From contig CALYLX010000128.1 of assembly GCA_944990035.1 (NCBI GenBank), positions 1,860,001 through 1,924,000 on the forward strand: a stretch of DNA of 64,000 nt, given 5' to 3'. Under the pieces are notes generated by a model. The model saw only the letters and a program-made list of their open reading frames with translations. It searched no databases and was not told the origin of the DNA. Shown here piece after piece: positions 21,809-34,910 of this stretch (positions are counted from its first letter, which is position 1; every line of letters starts with the position of its first letter). The position numbers and the translations under genes are program-made. This DNA comes from Clitopilus passeckerianus (taxonomy: Eukaryota > Basidiomycota > Agaricomycetes > Agaricales > Entolomataceae).

Positions 21809-23395
21809 ATGTTTACCGTTGGAAAGCTAGGTATGTAACTACTACAGTATACGCCGAGACTTCGAGCTCATAGGAATACAAAGACGCCGGAATGGCGGTA
21901 GGATCAAGCTCTATTATCTCATGAGCTGTGCTTAAGTTGTCACGTTGAACAGATCCTTCTGGGCGAGAGAGCCCATCTTATAGAATTTCCATCGATTTTG
22001 CTACCTCCTGGCGCTACAACAGGGTCCATTGTCAACATTGCTGTGAATAGGAATCATGCTGAAGAAAATCGACGCGACGCCGAATTCTGGGCCTTGCAGG
22101 GTAACATAATGAAGGAGTTTGGGATAGAGACTCCGGAGCACCCGAAGCTTCAGGTGCGTCAAGTTCCTTCATATTATGGCTACATTGCTGGACTCACTCG
22201 CTCAGCTGAGAAATGTTACTCAAACCTCTGTAACCCTGGAATGGCCACCCATCAAACTCGCGACAGCCAAACTACGTTCTCTGGACATCTACCGCAATGG
22301 ACAACGTCTTGCTACTATACCCTCTCCATTGACCAATACCTCCACGAAGTTGTCTGGCCTCGAGATATACACGGATTACTCGTTCCAACTCGTCCTACGC
22401 ACTACGGCTGGAACGTTCCCATCTAATATCATTCGTATCAAGACACATCATATGAGCGACACGTCTGGTATCTCTGTCTGCTTCGGAAACGTACAAGATT
22501 CCGTATTGCTGGAGAATGCCAAAATGGCCCTCCGAGAGATGAAAGCCAAATGGAGTGACAAAATACAGATCGACACCACCCATTTCGTTTGCACAACTCC
22601 AGCTGCCACGCCCTCCGGAGCCCAAGCAACGGGGAGCACAGGGACAGCCCCCGGCGTGGAGTACCAGCGAGCTCTCCAGCTGAGCATTCCCGTCGTACAA
22701 CCGCAATGGATCCTTGCTTGTCATTCGGAGAAAAAGTAAGCTCCCAATCAGCGACTCATACCGATGCTTATTTCTTGAATTCTAGAATGATACCAATCGC
22801 ATCTTTCTACCTAGGTGCTACTTCGCCAACGGTTTCTGCGACATTCAACAGGCCACAATCCATGTCCCAGGCATCGTTGGCGCGCTCCCCATCGCCCCAC
22901 CAAGCCAAGTCGCCAGCCAACCGAGCATCCATGCCAGCAACACCTCGCTCTCCTCCAGATGGTAGCACCTCTCCAAACGCCGTCGTATCGCCTTTCGTCA
23001 ATCAAGAATCGCAGTCAAAGACACCCAAGTTCGAACCCACCCCGGAAGCTGCAGAGGAGGCTGAAGGTCGCGGCGGGGATGACGATACCGAAGAAGCTTC
23101 AGTACAAGCGCCGCCGCCTCGCAGTCGAAGTAGGAATGGCGAAATGAACCGCGACTTCAGATTCCCAAGTCCTGGGCCTTCACATGCTCAGCTGACGGAT
23201 GCTACCCAAGATAAACGGTCGCCTCCTCCAGCTCTGGAAGAACCAAAATCTAGTTCAGCTGCAAGTGTACTAACCCCGTCCAGTATCGAGGTCCCGGCAC
23301 CTCCGCCAGTTGAGAAAGAGAGGTCGACTGGTACGACATCGCTGGAAGAGGGAGAAGAGGATGTGGGGGACACGGTCGAGATATCATTGAATTAG
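21809..23395 (+). CDS. CHS5: Exomer scaffold protein Chs5 (FN3-BRCT)
   Basis: Chs5 is the scaffold of the exomer at the trans-Golgi, exporting chitin synthase and other cargo. The start MFTVGKLG is split by introns: MFTVGKL, DAGMA and ILLGERAHLIEFPSILLPPG join in frame, matching the N-terminal pattern of yeast Chs5. Then come SIVNIAVNRNHAEENRRDAE and FWALQGNIMKEFGIETPEH. The fibronectin type III part has VRNVTQTSVTLEWPPIKL, AKLRSLDIYRNGQRL and LEIYTDYSFQLVLRTTAGTF. The BRCT follows: HHMSDTSGISVCFGN, DKIQIDTTHFVCTTPA, LSIPVVQPQWILACHSE, then MIPIASFYLG after an intron. The rest is a long disordered, Pro/Ser/Glu-rich tail ending VGDTVEISLN. It diverges from CDK8. Confidence 0.92.
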
Positions 23396-23866
23396 GATAC
23401 CTGCTGTCTAGCATATTGATACACTTTTTCTCTCGCAAAGTACAGTACTGAGAAAACCCGTCTGGCTGTCCTTGGCCAACCATTAGATGTTCCGCAAAAG
23501 GAGCATATGTTTTCTCACGATCTATTTAAGTCAGCAGTGGGTTTTCTGCGGCCTCCACGCAAGATGCACGATCGGCTTGTCATATAATGGATGTGTTCCG
23601 GACTGTTTGAGGCAGCGCACTAGCGCCTTGTCCTCAAAATTGAGCCCAAGGCAGGACTTGCTAGATTCCATACAATTGACAGAAACAAATGGCGCTGGAG
23701 AAAGCTGCGGCAAACACGCTTCCTCGCTTGCTCTTCGCCGGCATGAGTTACGTAGATGGGATGTATCAACGCATTACAGCACGGAGACCTCGGCGAGCGA
23801 AGGCTCGGAGGTTCCGGTCAGCGGCAACCGATTACTTATGGAACAGTAGGTTGCCTACTGACGTCC
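23396..23866. other. Intergenic: Chs5 3' flank and Vps41 promoter
   Basis: This stretch of 470 bp has only short frames. A plus-strand frame (23487-23849) looks random. It may include the 5' UTR of Vps41. Confidence 0.45.
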
Positions 23867-26800
23867 ATGTTGCCGAATGCAGCCTGGCCCATGTCCTCCC
23901 CCAATGCAGATGCTAATACTACGAATGGCGCTGGAAAAATTGACGCTCTGTCGTCTCCACCGATGAGAAAGAGTCCTACCGATACCACGGAGACCTCCAG
24001 CGAAGCCGAGGTTCAGTCGCAGCAGCCGAACGGACATGACTCTCACCGGAGTGAAAGTGACGAGGAAACTGAAGAAGAAGAAGAGGAGGATGATGAGGAT
24101 GATGAGGATGAAGATGGGGCTGCAACAGACGACGAAGAGGACGAAGATGACGAGGATGAAGAGCCTGCACTCAAATACGAACGCCTCTCCGGCTCGGTGC
24201 CCGACCTTCTGAAGAAGGATTCTGCTTCTGCTCTCGCGATTTCAGACAAGAAAATAGTAAACTATACATGTCCTGCAAACCCAATTGTATACTAACGTTC
24301 CGTAGGCGCTAGGTACCCATGCCGGCTACGTTCATATCCTTGATCTGTCTGGGAATCGAGTCAAGTCCTTCAAACCCCACTCTGCTTCTATCGTCGACAT
24401 CTCTTTTGATACTACAGGCGACTTCGTTGCTACTGCTTCCATTGATGGTGAGTTAAATTAGTCCTGTCTTATGGTCCTATCTAACGTCAAGTGGGACCTA
24501 GGGCAGGTCGCGGTTCGTTCGCTTACGATACAGGAGTCTTATTTCTTCGACATGAAACGTCCAATGCGGACGGTTGCTCTTGAGCCAGGCTTCGGTCGTC
24601 GAAGTACGCGTGGTATTGTTTGTGGCGGGCTGAACGGCAACCTCGTGCTACGAGAGAAAGGCTGGCTAGGACACAAGGAAACTGTATTGCATTCTGGTGA
24701 AGGGCCTATTTGGCAAGTTAGATGGCAGGGAAGATTAATTGCTTGGGCCAATGACTTAGTAAGCTCCTCGCAGCCTCTGTTAGTACAGCGGACTGAATTG
24801 TGGTATCTCAGGGCGTGAAGATATATGACTGCATTTCGCAAACGCGAATTACCTTCATCGATCGCCCCCAAGATTGTCCACGACCGGACTTGTTCAAGTG
24901 CACGCTCCATTGGCAAGACGATTCCACGCTTCTAATTGCTTGGGCCGATCACATAAAGGTCGCTCGTATTCGTGCACGACCACGAACGCCAACGTCACCC
25001 TCAAACGCCAATCTTCCGCCTCTGATTGTCGAAATCACTGCCGTTTTTCAGCTTGATTGTATGATTGCTGGAGTTGTCCCGCATCTGTTACAACCTGCGC
25101 CCGGCGCTCCCATCGAGGAGTCTGTTGGATCGGCCATTGCTGCAGCAAATGCTACTGCGGTCGCCCCAGCTATAGCCCCTAGTGAAGCCAAAAAGATAGC
25201 CCCCCTACCATCCCTGACATCATTCCTTATTGTGGCGTATACACCCCCGGACACATCCTTCCTGAATGAACGAACGGAGGATCGAGCTCAGCAGGCCAGG
25301 AAGGCAGCCGAACGCCCAGAGCTCCGCATCGTGTCTCGCTCAGGGGAAGAGCTTGCTGCAGACGCACTCAGCATAGCCGACTTCCACCGTTGGAGTTGTA
25401 ACGATTATGTTCTTGCCGCTGTTGATTCCAGGCCCTCAGAGTCCCCTCAGAGTTCAAGTTCCGGCATCCCAAGCCGAGCAACTGAATTTGCCTCACAAAC
25501 CTATGTTGTGATGAGCCCTAGAGATCTGGTGCTGGTGCGGCCGAGGGATAGGAGAGACCATGTAGCATGGTTGCTTCAGCGTGAGCGATACGAAGAGGCG
25601 CTGGATGAAATTGAGAGGATTGAAGCGGAAGAAGGCCCACGACAGTCCTCTCATGAGGTGACCAGCGGCGATAAAACCGACGACCGGGAACATCTGAATG
25701 CTGCAGAGATCGGCCAGCGCTATATCGAGCATCTGGTCCGCGAAGGTAAGCTTTACATTACGTCGTTTCAGGTTATAATAACCGCGATGACATCTAAACA
25801 GGTGACTTCGTGAAGGCAGCTGGACTCTGTCCAAAGGTCTGCGGACAGAATACGACACGCTGGGAGGATTGGATATTCGTATTTGCGGAAAAGAGGCAAC
25901 TTCAGGTATTTTCGTGATTCAATCCCGTATGTTGATAAACTAAGCATTGTTTAGGCCATTATCCCTTTTGTGCCTACCAAATCACCACGGCTGGACCACT
26001 TGGTCTATGAAATGGTGCTTGCCCACTTCCTTACTCACGACCAGCAGGTTGGTTTCGGTACTCAATTCGGGACACGATTCATCTAATCGATTTATCCAGG
26101 CATTGTTACAGACCATCAAAGAATGGCCTACCGATATCTATGACATTTCAGCCGTCCTTTTTGCTGTTCGTTCCGAGCTGGAGAAAGCACCCTCCTCCTC
26201 CCTCACGGTGCCTGCTGCCACAGCGTCTAGTTCATCAACGAAACTTCTTATGGAGTGCCTGGCTGAGCTGTTCGTAGTTCTTACGGCTTATGATTCATAT
26301 AAAACTCATATATATTGCCGTACAGATATACAGCGAATAGACAGTATGGGAAGGCACTGCCATTCTACCTACGGCTCCGACGTCCAAATGTCTTTGACCT
26401 CATTCGGGAACATAATCTTTTCACAGATGTTCGCGACCAGGTCCTGCTTCTAGTACAGTTTGACGACGAGTTCATGAAGCAACGTCGACGAGAACGCGAT
26501 GAGGAGCCTCTCAAGAACGAGCCAAATAGTTCCTCCCTCGAACCTAAGAGCGAGGCAATCAGATTGTTGGTTGATAACATACATTCAATACCCGTGAGTA
26601 CAGTACTGGCACTTTTAAAATATGTTGACTGGTGGGATTGTCAGATTATTCGGGTGGTGCAGCAGCTGGAGAATATCCCATACTACCTCTTCTTGTACTT
26701 GGATGCTCTCGTCATGGAGAAAGATCCGACTCTGACAGCAGATTTCGCTGACCTTCAGGTAAGCCTTCTGGCACTTCCATATTCATACGGCCTTCTGAGA

Positions 26801-27870
26801 TTGGCCTGCCAGGTTAAACTATATGCCGAATTTGCAACAGCTAGACTCATAGATTTCCTGAGAGCAAGTAGCTATTACAATCTCGAGAAGGTGGTGTCCT
26901 TGTTTCCTTCGTTAGCAAATCTCGGTCGCTTATGCTCAATTCTAGGCCTTCAAAGTGTGCGAAGAACGCGACCTGGTTCCTGAGATGGTTTTCCTTCTTG
27001 GCCGGATGGGAAACAACCGTCAAGCACTGACTTTGATCATTGAACGCCTCGGCGACGTCCAACGAGTAGCCACGTCTTGCACATTTTCACCTGGGTGCTT
27101 GCTCACATGCGCAAATAGGCTATTGAGTTCGCTAAGGAGCAAGCGGATGATGATCTCTGGGAGGATTTGCTCAAGTATTCCGAAACCCGACCCGGTCAGT
27201 TGACCTCACTCCTGGATGCCATCGTGTTATTCTGATAGACTTTCCAGCTTTCATTCGCGGTCTGCTGGAGAATGTCGGAGTGGATATCAGTCCCATTCGC
27301 CTCATACGTCGCATCAAGAACGGGTTGGAGATTCCCGGTCTCAAAGAGGCATTGATCAAGATCTTGCAAGATTTCCATCTTCAAATATCACTTCTCGAGG
27401 GTTGTCGGGCAATTATGGATGGAGATAGCTCCAATCTGTCCAAACGATTGCAATCTGACCAGAGCAACGGGTTCGTTTTGGCTGGTAAGTCGCCATTGCA
27501 ACTAGGTCTTTGGTTGCGAATAAACGGCTGACATATTTCGTATAGCGAAATCCACATGCTTGATCTGCAATCGCACCCTTCAGGAGAGTCCACAACGTCT
27601 CCTTTTACTTTTTTTGTGTCGGCACGCCGTCCATGCTGCCTGCGCCACGAATGAGGAGCTGCCTCAGCAGCCAGCACCGGTTCTGAGAGCGGCTGGTGCT
27701 AGTGGAATGCTAAATTCTGGCATCAATGGAAAGCTTGCTTTGTAAGTGACGAGTCGTACTAGGATGGGTTCTTCTTATAACACCCTTACTCTAGCGAATC
27801 CACTGTCAGGCCAAAGTTAAGGCAAGGTTGTCCTGTTTGTCACAGGAAAAATGAGGGCTTGAGGGCGTAG
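23867..27870 (+). CDS. VPS41: Vacuolar sorting protein Vps41 (HOPS subunit)
   Basis: Vps41 is the HOPS subunit that binds the Rab7-type GTPase and tethers vesicles to the vacuole. A disordered N-terminus with a strongly acidic run (about 24058-24165) precedes a WD40-like domain. This reads YERLSGSVPDLLKKDS, then ALGTHAGYVHILDLSGNR, KPHSASIVDISFDTTGDFVA, GIVCGGLNGNLVLREKGWLG and GPIWQVRWQGRLIAWAND. The alpha-solenoid includes DHVAWLLQRERYEEALDEIE and VFLLGRMGNNRQALTLIIER. The C-terminal RING-H2-like part has CLICNRTLQE, LFLCRHAVHAAC and GCPVCHRKNEGLRA. More than ten introns are needed; not all ends were resolved. Starts at 23867 and 23891 are both possible because the N-terminus is poorly conserved. 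Confidence 0.88.
24058..24170 (+). repeat. Acidic codon run (GAA/GAG/GAT) in Vps41
   Basis: A purine-rich run encodes mostly Glu and Asp, in the form EETEEEEEEDDEDDEDEDG followed by DDEEDEDDEDEE. This is a low-complexity, slippage-prone tract in the N-terminal disordered segment. Confidence 0.7.
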
Positions 27871-28160
27871 TGTTTTGAGGTCAGGGCAGCTTGACTTGTC
27901 TCGACCACGACTTGTATTCACGGTCGCGCAGCGTGTAGAAGATACCTTGGGGAAGATGCCTTCATATAATGTAATTTTACCTTAGCATGAATTCATTACC
28001 TTTGCATGGCAGTAGAGAGAGGTTCTTCAGGTATACAGAGGCTGCATTGAATGACGCTAATTAGGCAGTAATGTTTGTTACTCAGGACTATGCCAAACAA
28101 TGGTCCTGTTGCTGAACCTTGCATTGGCGAAATGCTGCTGCACGCGCTTCAACACACCAA

Positions 28161-31100
28161 ATGTCGGCCGAGGAAAGAGGAAGTTCGAGTCTCATCGATG
28201 TGTAAGTTAACCTCCAGCAACCATGGCAGCAGGCTAAACCCAAATTTCTCTTAGAACTTTCGACCGCCTCCATTCCATTCTTTCTGGGCATGTCACAGAA
28301 GGTGTAACCATTCAACGAATCGATGATTACCTTAATTCGAGGAAAGATCAGCTCAGTAACTTAACCCACCCGTTTGGAAAACCTTCGGACGCGTCCAGGA
28401 AAAAGATTGAAAACGGGAAGGTCAAGCTAGCTGATGGAACGGAAGCTCTTGTTGCAGAGGCTGTCAAAGAGTACATCTTCGCAATCAGCAAGGAGTTCTC
28501 AATCGATGAGGTCCAGGCGTACATCATTTTCCGCTCATTCCTATACAATGAAGGCCTATCAGTGCCAGAAGATGGCTCCGTGGCTGTCGCTGAACTTGTG
28601 GACGCCATTACCCCCTTCTACCATTCTGAGTGCCTTGCAATATGCCGTGTTTTACTCCCGCTTTTCCGCGCCATCAGCAATGAAGAAGAGGAACTTCACG
28701 AACTGGCCCTCCGCTTTGTATCAACCGTCATACCCAATGGCTCTGCATTCGCAGAACTCGTCATCTCAGAATACACCAAAAAGTCAAAGCAGGACCTTCC
28801 TGAGCAGGCCAAAACAAATCCCAAATCAGCATCCCGTTGGGCCAAACAGAACCTGAAGGAGCAACTGGTGCTCCTAGAAGTCCTCTTTTGGACAATGTGG
28901 GACTATGCACCTTGCACTGGTTCACTGGTCGTGAAGATATATGAAGCCGCGTATGGGTCAAACATGGGGACGTCGCAAGCCACTTCATCTCACTTGTTGG
29001 ACGAGGAGAGTAGGCAGCTATACCAAGATTCTACAGCAATATGGATTCTTTTAATGATTGAAGTCCTCGAATTGGAGAACCTAACGGATTCCGAGGCGCT
29101 CCGGATATCCGACAACCCAGCCCAGAAGGATGTTTTCATTTCCTCCCCGGACGCTCTGCAACGAATACACGAGCTAGTTACAACGAATACAAACGGTCAA
29201 TATGTTTGCATATACACCGCGTGGGCTTTCGTTCTTTCCTGCCTCGTCGCAAAGAGGGAGAAAATGAACGCCATCCCCGACTCCTATTTACCTTTCTTCA
29301 AGATGATTTCGCCGGGGTACACGAAGGAGCGAGAGTATACCCATCTTCTCATGCTCCAAGTGGCTTTATCCCAGGAGACGGGCCTCTTCAACCTCATGAA
29401 GTCGCTATTGACAGAGTCGCCATTATTCGTGACCTCTGTTGCCCTCAAGAAAGCCTCAATTGTCACGGACCCTAATGCTGTTGCTTTCCGCTCAGTCTTG
29501 AAAGGTTCTCTTTTTCACTTCTTCAGAATGACCCGTACTGACCTGTTCGGCTTCTTTACAAGGGCTTTTGATGTCGATATTAGACCTGCACCCGGTCGAA
29601 CTCATCCCTGATTCAGAAGGCTTCCTTGAAGTATGGACTGCATTATTTGGCCGCAGCGAAAGCCGATCTATCGATGGGATATGTACCCAGTATTGGCAGT
29701 CCGACTGGTATCAAGGTCGTTCTCGTCGTGCCGTGTTTGACGTCGCTCGCACCCGCTTCCCCCTACAATTCACCCCTCTCGTACGTCTACTACGCTCAAT
29801 GACAGCCTTTGGGTTCCTCGACACCGATCCTATATCCAATACCGATCACTCTGAGGAAGGCACTCAGCTGTCTCCCGGCAGACAACTCGCGGCATTACAC
29901 GCTTTCGAATACTTCGAGAAACTATCCTCCTTTTCTCAAGCAATTCCATTAGCAGCGTGTACAGGGCCACATGCATTGTACGAAAGAACGCCGGAACGCT
30001 ATGGTTCCGGAGGATCAACCAGTTTGACTTACACTAACCTGCGACCAATCAAACTTCCAGGGAGCAGTATCTTGCCAGCGAGGTCGACGGGTGTTGTTCT
30101 CAATCCTGATGCCGGCGACTACATCATCGTGTCCTGGAACCATGAACATTCGGGATGGAAGATGATATTGGAGGTCCTAACGGAGTACTTGAACCGAAGG
30201 GCGAGTAGCGCTGGGTTACGTGGAGGTCACAACGACATTTCATTCTCTCGAAGCGATCCAAATCAGCCAACACCTCTACGGCTTCAGGACATTGGTGTCG
30301 ATCTGGGCGAGGGCGAGGGTATTTCCTTCGTAAAGGATGCTCTTGACCTCATTCGTAGCCTGATAGAAGACAACTCTGGCATGGCCCAGCAGCTGATGGT
30401 TGCATTGGAGACTGGCGACTCAGTGGTTGCACATACAATGCTCGAGGCACAAGCTCCCGACCTCGTCCAGGTAGCAATGATGATTCTGGAGGATTCACTG
30501 TCCCAGATGAAATCAGCGCCTCGCAGCAGCCAGCCGCAAGCCGAGTTGATCACATCCGCCATGAGCGTCCTCTCCGCCTTGCTTGCTCTCCCAAACTACT
30601 CCAATCGTGTTTGGTTATACCTTCGCTCTACCACAGCCATTTTCGGTTCCGACCAGTCTGCTGGCCTCATCTCCGCAGCATTGGCCTCAGAGAGGACAGC
30701 TGGTCATTACACTATGACCTTGGCGCTGCTCCATCTGGTTCGCCGACTCCTCCATGAAGCAATATCAACTACCATGCCGGGAAACTCCAAATTACAGCAA
30801 CTCAAGGAGGGTGTTTTGTTGCGAGCCACCAAGCTCATACACACGGACATATGGGTTGAGCACCTAGGCTGGAAATACTCGCAACTCAGTGACCGCTTCG
30901 AGATCGGTCGTCGCGTCAGCTTGCTCTATTACGAGATTTTAGAGCAGGTTTCGCCGAGCAGCCAGAGCCCATTCTTGCCGTTGAACCACTTTGTCACGGA
31001 TACCCTGCTTCTTCGAGCGACGACATCTTCTGTCCAACCCCTCATATCCCCCATCTGCTCCGCTCCGTCAGCCATCAAAACACTTTACGCTTCACGGCGC

Positions 31101-34100
31101 TTCGGTGACGCCAGCCGCCTCATTTTGCAACTCGAAGCGTATCTGAAGCTAGTCCGCGCCGTGCTGAACAGAAAGATTATTTGGCACCCATCCTTGAAAA
31201 GCACCCTCCTTGAACAGATGTTATGCACCCGAACGTCTGGCTCACTTTCCTCCCGCGTCTCAAATCAATCTCGAGTTGATCCAATTGAGGTGTTGACTTC
31301 ATACGTCCAAAGGAGAGATGTTGGCCGAGCGGTTCCAATTGAAGCCGTCCTCGTCCTACGGGCCTTATGTGCCTCCCTATCATCCCAATCGACATCAATC
31401 ACGATCGTAGGACACTTGGCAGATCCCGAGGCCACCATCGCTTCATTAGTCCGGATTATCTCCTTGCCTTACGTAGATGCTGCGTTGCGCAAGGCAGTCT
31501 GGGAGTTTATTGCCCTCGCAGTAGATAAGGAGCCTGCTTTGGCCCATCTCCTGGTCACAGGAAAGTTCCAAACACCACACGTCACTCGATCCGATAGATT
31601 GGCAATCACGTCGGGCGGGGAACAAGACAAGGCCAAGAGTGCAATTGGTGTCGCTTCGGAGTATCTGGCGTATTGGAAAACCAACTGGGACCATAGTCCA
31701 GAGATTCTGACCGCGATCCTCCAGTTCCTTGATCTCGTTTGGGCACACGCTCTAGAGCATAAAGATGCTCTTGCGCCAATCCGAAGTGACAAGGAATTCT
31801 GGAAATTAATCGCCGCGCTCTGCTTCCAAGACTTGGGCCCCTCTCCAGATCATGATCTTCCCTCCCTCGAATCCGTACCTGAGGCTCATCGGTCCAACCA
31901 ACACCAATCAATTGCTGCATATGCACACCGCGCTACTGCCAAGTCTTTGGCGGTCCGTATCCTGGCCCTCGATATCCAGGCGCACTTGCAGGCCAACGGT
32001 CAGGCCGGCTCCACAGCGAAGCCAGTCAGCTTCGCACAGCTTGAACCCAAATTCAAATCCCAAGACGATTTCAATGAGATGGTTGGCGAGGCTGCGGCCA
32101 GCTCTTACGACCCCTCTCTCTACGACACCCTTGTCAAGCAACTCAATCAGCATTTACCAGGTCTCTCCATGGAACAATTGCAGTCCCAAGACCCATTGGA
32201 TCAACGTGAACTGGGCGAAGGTTTCACTTTCTCACCCATGTTGTTGCAAAACAGAATCTTTGCATATACACAAAAACAAGATGGATTAACGGAATCCATC
32301 GGACACTCCTTGGAACTCCAGCTCTGTTCGGTCAATCTCAATCTTTCCCTGGCCCATGCGCAGTCCGCCTTGACCGACTCTTGGCAAGCTCTCCTGCAAA
32401 ATGCGGGCTCTTACCTGCGAGGAGATGCTGCAATTCGACCCATTGCATTGTCGATATCCAACTCCGTTTCTTCCGGCATTGCGTCGGAAGACCGAGCAGG
32501 CGACATGATGGCAGTCATACATGGCAAGCGATTGTCCTTACTCCTGTCACTCCTGGAGCTGGCATGGTTCTCCACCACCGATAAGGCGGAAGAAACACAG
32601 TCCTTCGTCGACCTCGTGCGAAATGTTCATGGGATTATAACCAACGAAGCACAGCCGGTCGTCAAGTCTGTCCTGGGTGTCATCCCTGCGGCCTTCCATC
32701 GGCCGTTACTACAAGCCATCTACTTTTGCTCCCGACAAAGCAGGAATTTAGCTCGCCGCCCCAAGGTGTTGCACGCAGAACAGCGCTTAACAATAATGGG
32801 AATGGTCGAGGTCACCCTCAACCTTGTCATCGATGCCCTCAAATTTACTTTCGACTCGGCTCGGGGCAGGCTTGATCTAGACTTAGATCGCGACATGGCA
32901 CTCCTCGTGGCTGTTTTTGAACAGTGCACGCATCGAGATATTAATCCCTCCTCCGCCCTCTGGCTTGCAAAGTGCCAAGAAACCGATGTTATCCGAAGCA
33001 GCTTACAGTTGTTCAGCCAGATTGACTTGATTGGCGTCTCCGACCTACCCTTCCTCCAGTCCCGGAAGCTCCCTTTCTACAGCCCACATATTCTGCTCTT
33101 CCATATGGCACTGGCAAGCATATCCACGTCAGCGGAGCGGCTGGCGAGTGACGGGGTTTTATCTGCGTATAGCAACAACAGCCTCAGCTCTATTATCAGC
33201 TCGGGTCGTCTTGATGCGACCATTCCTGAGCTACCAGGAGAACGTAATCCCGGCCACAGGGCCTACTGCTCGATGATCTCCGTTGTGGCAGCGATTATTA
33301 ACGCACTCTCTCATGGAAATCACTATTTCGATGCTGAAGCGAGCGGGTTCATCCTACTTTATGGCGAGCAGATATCAAGAGCGTTGTCGTGGACCATTGG
33401 TGACTCCATCACCTTTGCATTCGTCGAGGAAATCGAACAAGTTGTCAATTTGTTCCAGGCTGTAGCGGAGAGCATGCCAGCGACTGCGAAGATCAACCCA
33501 ACTGTGGAGAGAGTTCTACGAGCTTTCACTAGTCGGAGCCTCCTGCTCTTGCAGCAAATCAATTATGCGATCTCTCACCCGAACCACCTCAACAGTCTAT
33601 TCGAACCCATGACGTCGGAGGAGCGCAATCTTTACGAGAAGGATACCTCAACGGACCCGCTAAAACGACCACTGGTTGCACGGCTCGTTCATCGGTTATA
33701 TCAACTTTCGAGTCACATCCTCTCCACGTTAGTTGCAATCAGCCGAGCAGAGTTGGTTCTGATCGCTCAGCAAGATGACTGGCCACTCAATGAAGTGATG
33801 GTTGTTCCCGTAAGTGACAATCCCCGTGGTCAACTCGCGCGAAACTGATGGACAGTGTAACAGCATTCCAAGATAGTCCTCAACGAACCTGCCTCAATGG
33901 GAACCCTGCTTGAGCTGGGTAACTCGGCGCTGGACGTCCTACGCGAACTGGTGAACCGTCCCGCAGGACAGACGTTAACCATCAATCGCACTTCACCTTC
34001 CAATGCTATGGGCACACCGCTAGACGTTCGCCAAGGCGTCCTCACGGCACGAAGAAATCTCGAAGGAGTGCTGGTATATGCCGTTACCCAACTCGTCATG

Positions 34101-34391
34101 TGGCTTTCCAAACCCGAATCCGACACGCCCACCCAGGAGGAAGACGAAATGCAGTTAGATGCACAGCGGGCCGATGGGGCTAGGGAGCGGAAGCCAACGA
34201 GGACGGCTATGTCTCTAGGAGAGCGACTGCGACGAGGGATGACAGGCGAGATGGCGACTGACCTGCAGTCGTTGATCAACAAGGCGAAGGCGATTATGAG
34301 CAAGAGCGACGAAGTGATTGGACACAAAAGCGTTGACGTGACCCAAGTGCTTGCAGTGTTTCTACAAGAAAGAATGTCCGCGACGATGTAG
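28161..34391 (+). CDS. NUP192: Inner-ring nucleoporin Nup192 (Nup205 family)
   Basis: Nup192 is a large alpha-helical scaffold of the nuclear pore inner ring. ATG at 28161 opens MSAEERGSSSLIDV, spliced to TFDRLHSILSGHVTEGVT. The protein runs about 2000 residues with four exons. It includes the family patterns FILYNEGL-like RSFLYNEGLSVPEDGS, KEQLVLLEVLFWTMWDYAPC and ILLMIEVLELENL. It continues KGLLMSILDLHPVELIPDSE across an intron at about 29504-29562, then a very long exon (about 29563-33810). Further matches are LARRPKVLHAEQRLTIMGMV and SFAQLEPKFKSQDDFNEMVG. The last intron (33811-33861) leads to HSKIVLNEPASMGTLLELGN and the end at 34391. Assignment rests on size, helical composition and the N-terminal DUF3414-type pattern. 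The only other gene of comparable size here is the disordered protein at 57-61 kb. Confidence 0.88.
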
Positions 34392-34910
34392 TTAATGGTT
34401 GTCAGTGTAGTTGAACCTGTATGAGCGAGGTTTTCTGTACTCTATAATGACTTCCTAGGCAAATAAATACACCCTGAAATGTATGTTGTACTGCAAAGGC
34501 CAACCCAGGAACAATACGACCTAATTCAGGCAACTGGATAACGCAATTGAACTACTAGTGGGGACACTCTGACTCTGGAGAGGCTACACGAAGAATTTGA
34601 TATGTTTCACAAGTAGAGACAAAATGAGCCTTTTCTTCGTCTATGAATGAAGGTGCTGTTCAAGTTTTTAGGCGCCTTCTGGATTATGTAGTGGTGGTAC
34701 CCCCAAGCTGTGACATATAGTTGTGCTTTTGGTTTGTTCATCTTGCCCAAAATCAGAGAACAAAAGTTTTGCGTCATTTGCAGGAATTACTAGAGAAGCT
34801 GAAAGGCTCTCAAACAGCGTGGCGGGCTTCATCTCACAGTGACATTTTTAGAATGCATCTGATATTACAGTGCTTTAATACGCAGAGGGATGTGTGGGCT
34901 GTAACCAGCT
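34392..34910. other. Convergent 3' flanks of Nup192 and methionine aminopeptidase
   Basis: About 520 bp separate the two stops. Open frames are short. It probably contains both 3' UTRs. No RNA gene or repeat was recognised. Confidence 0.5.

Noticed and set aside
24043..24249. A Ser-rich minus-strand frame
   Set aside because: It is the antisense of the Glu/Asp run in Vps41.
28161..34391. A functional cluster of nuclear pore genes (Nup192 with Amo1 at 11-13 kb)
   Set aside because: The two lie 15 kb apart with unrelated genes between. Chance co-location is the simplest reading.
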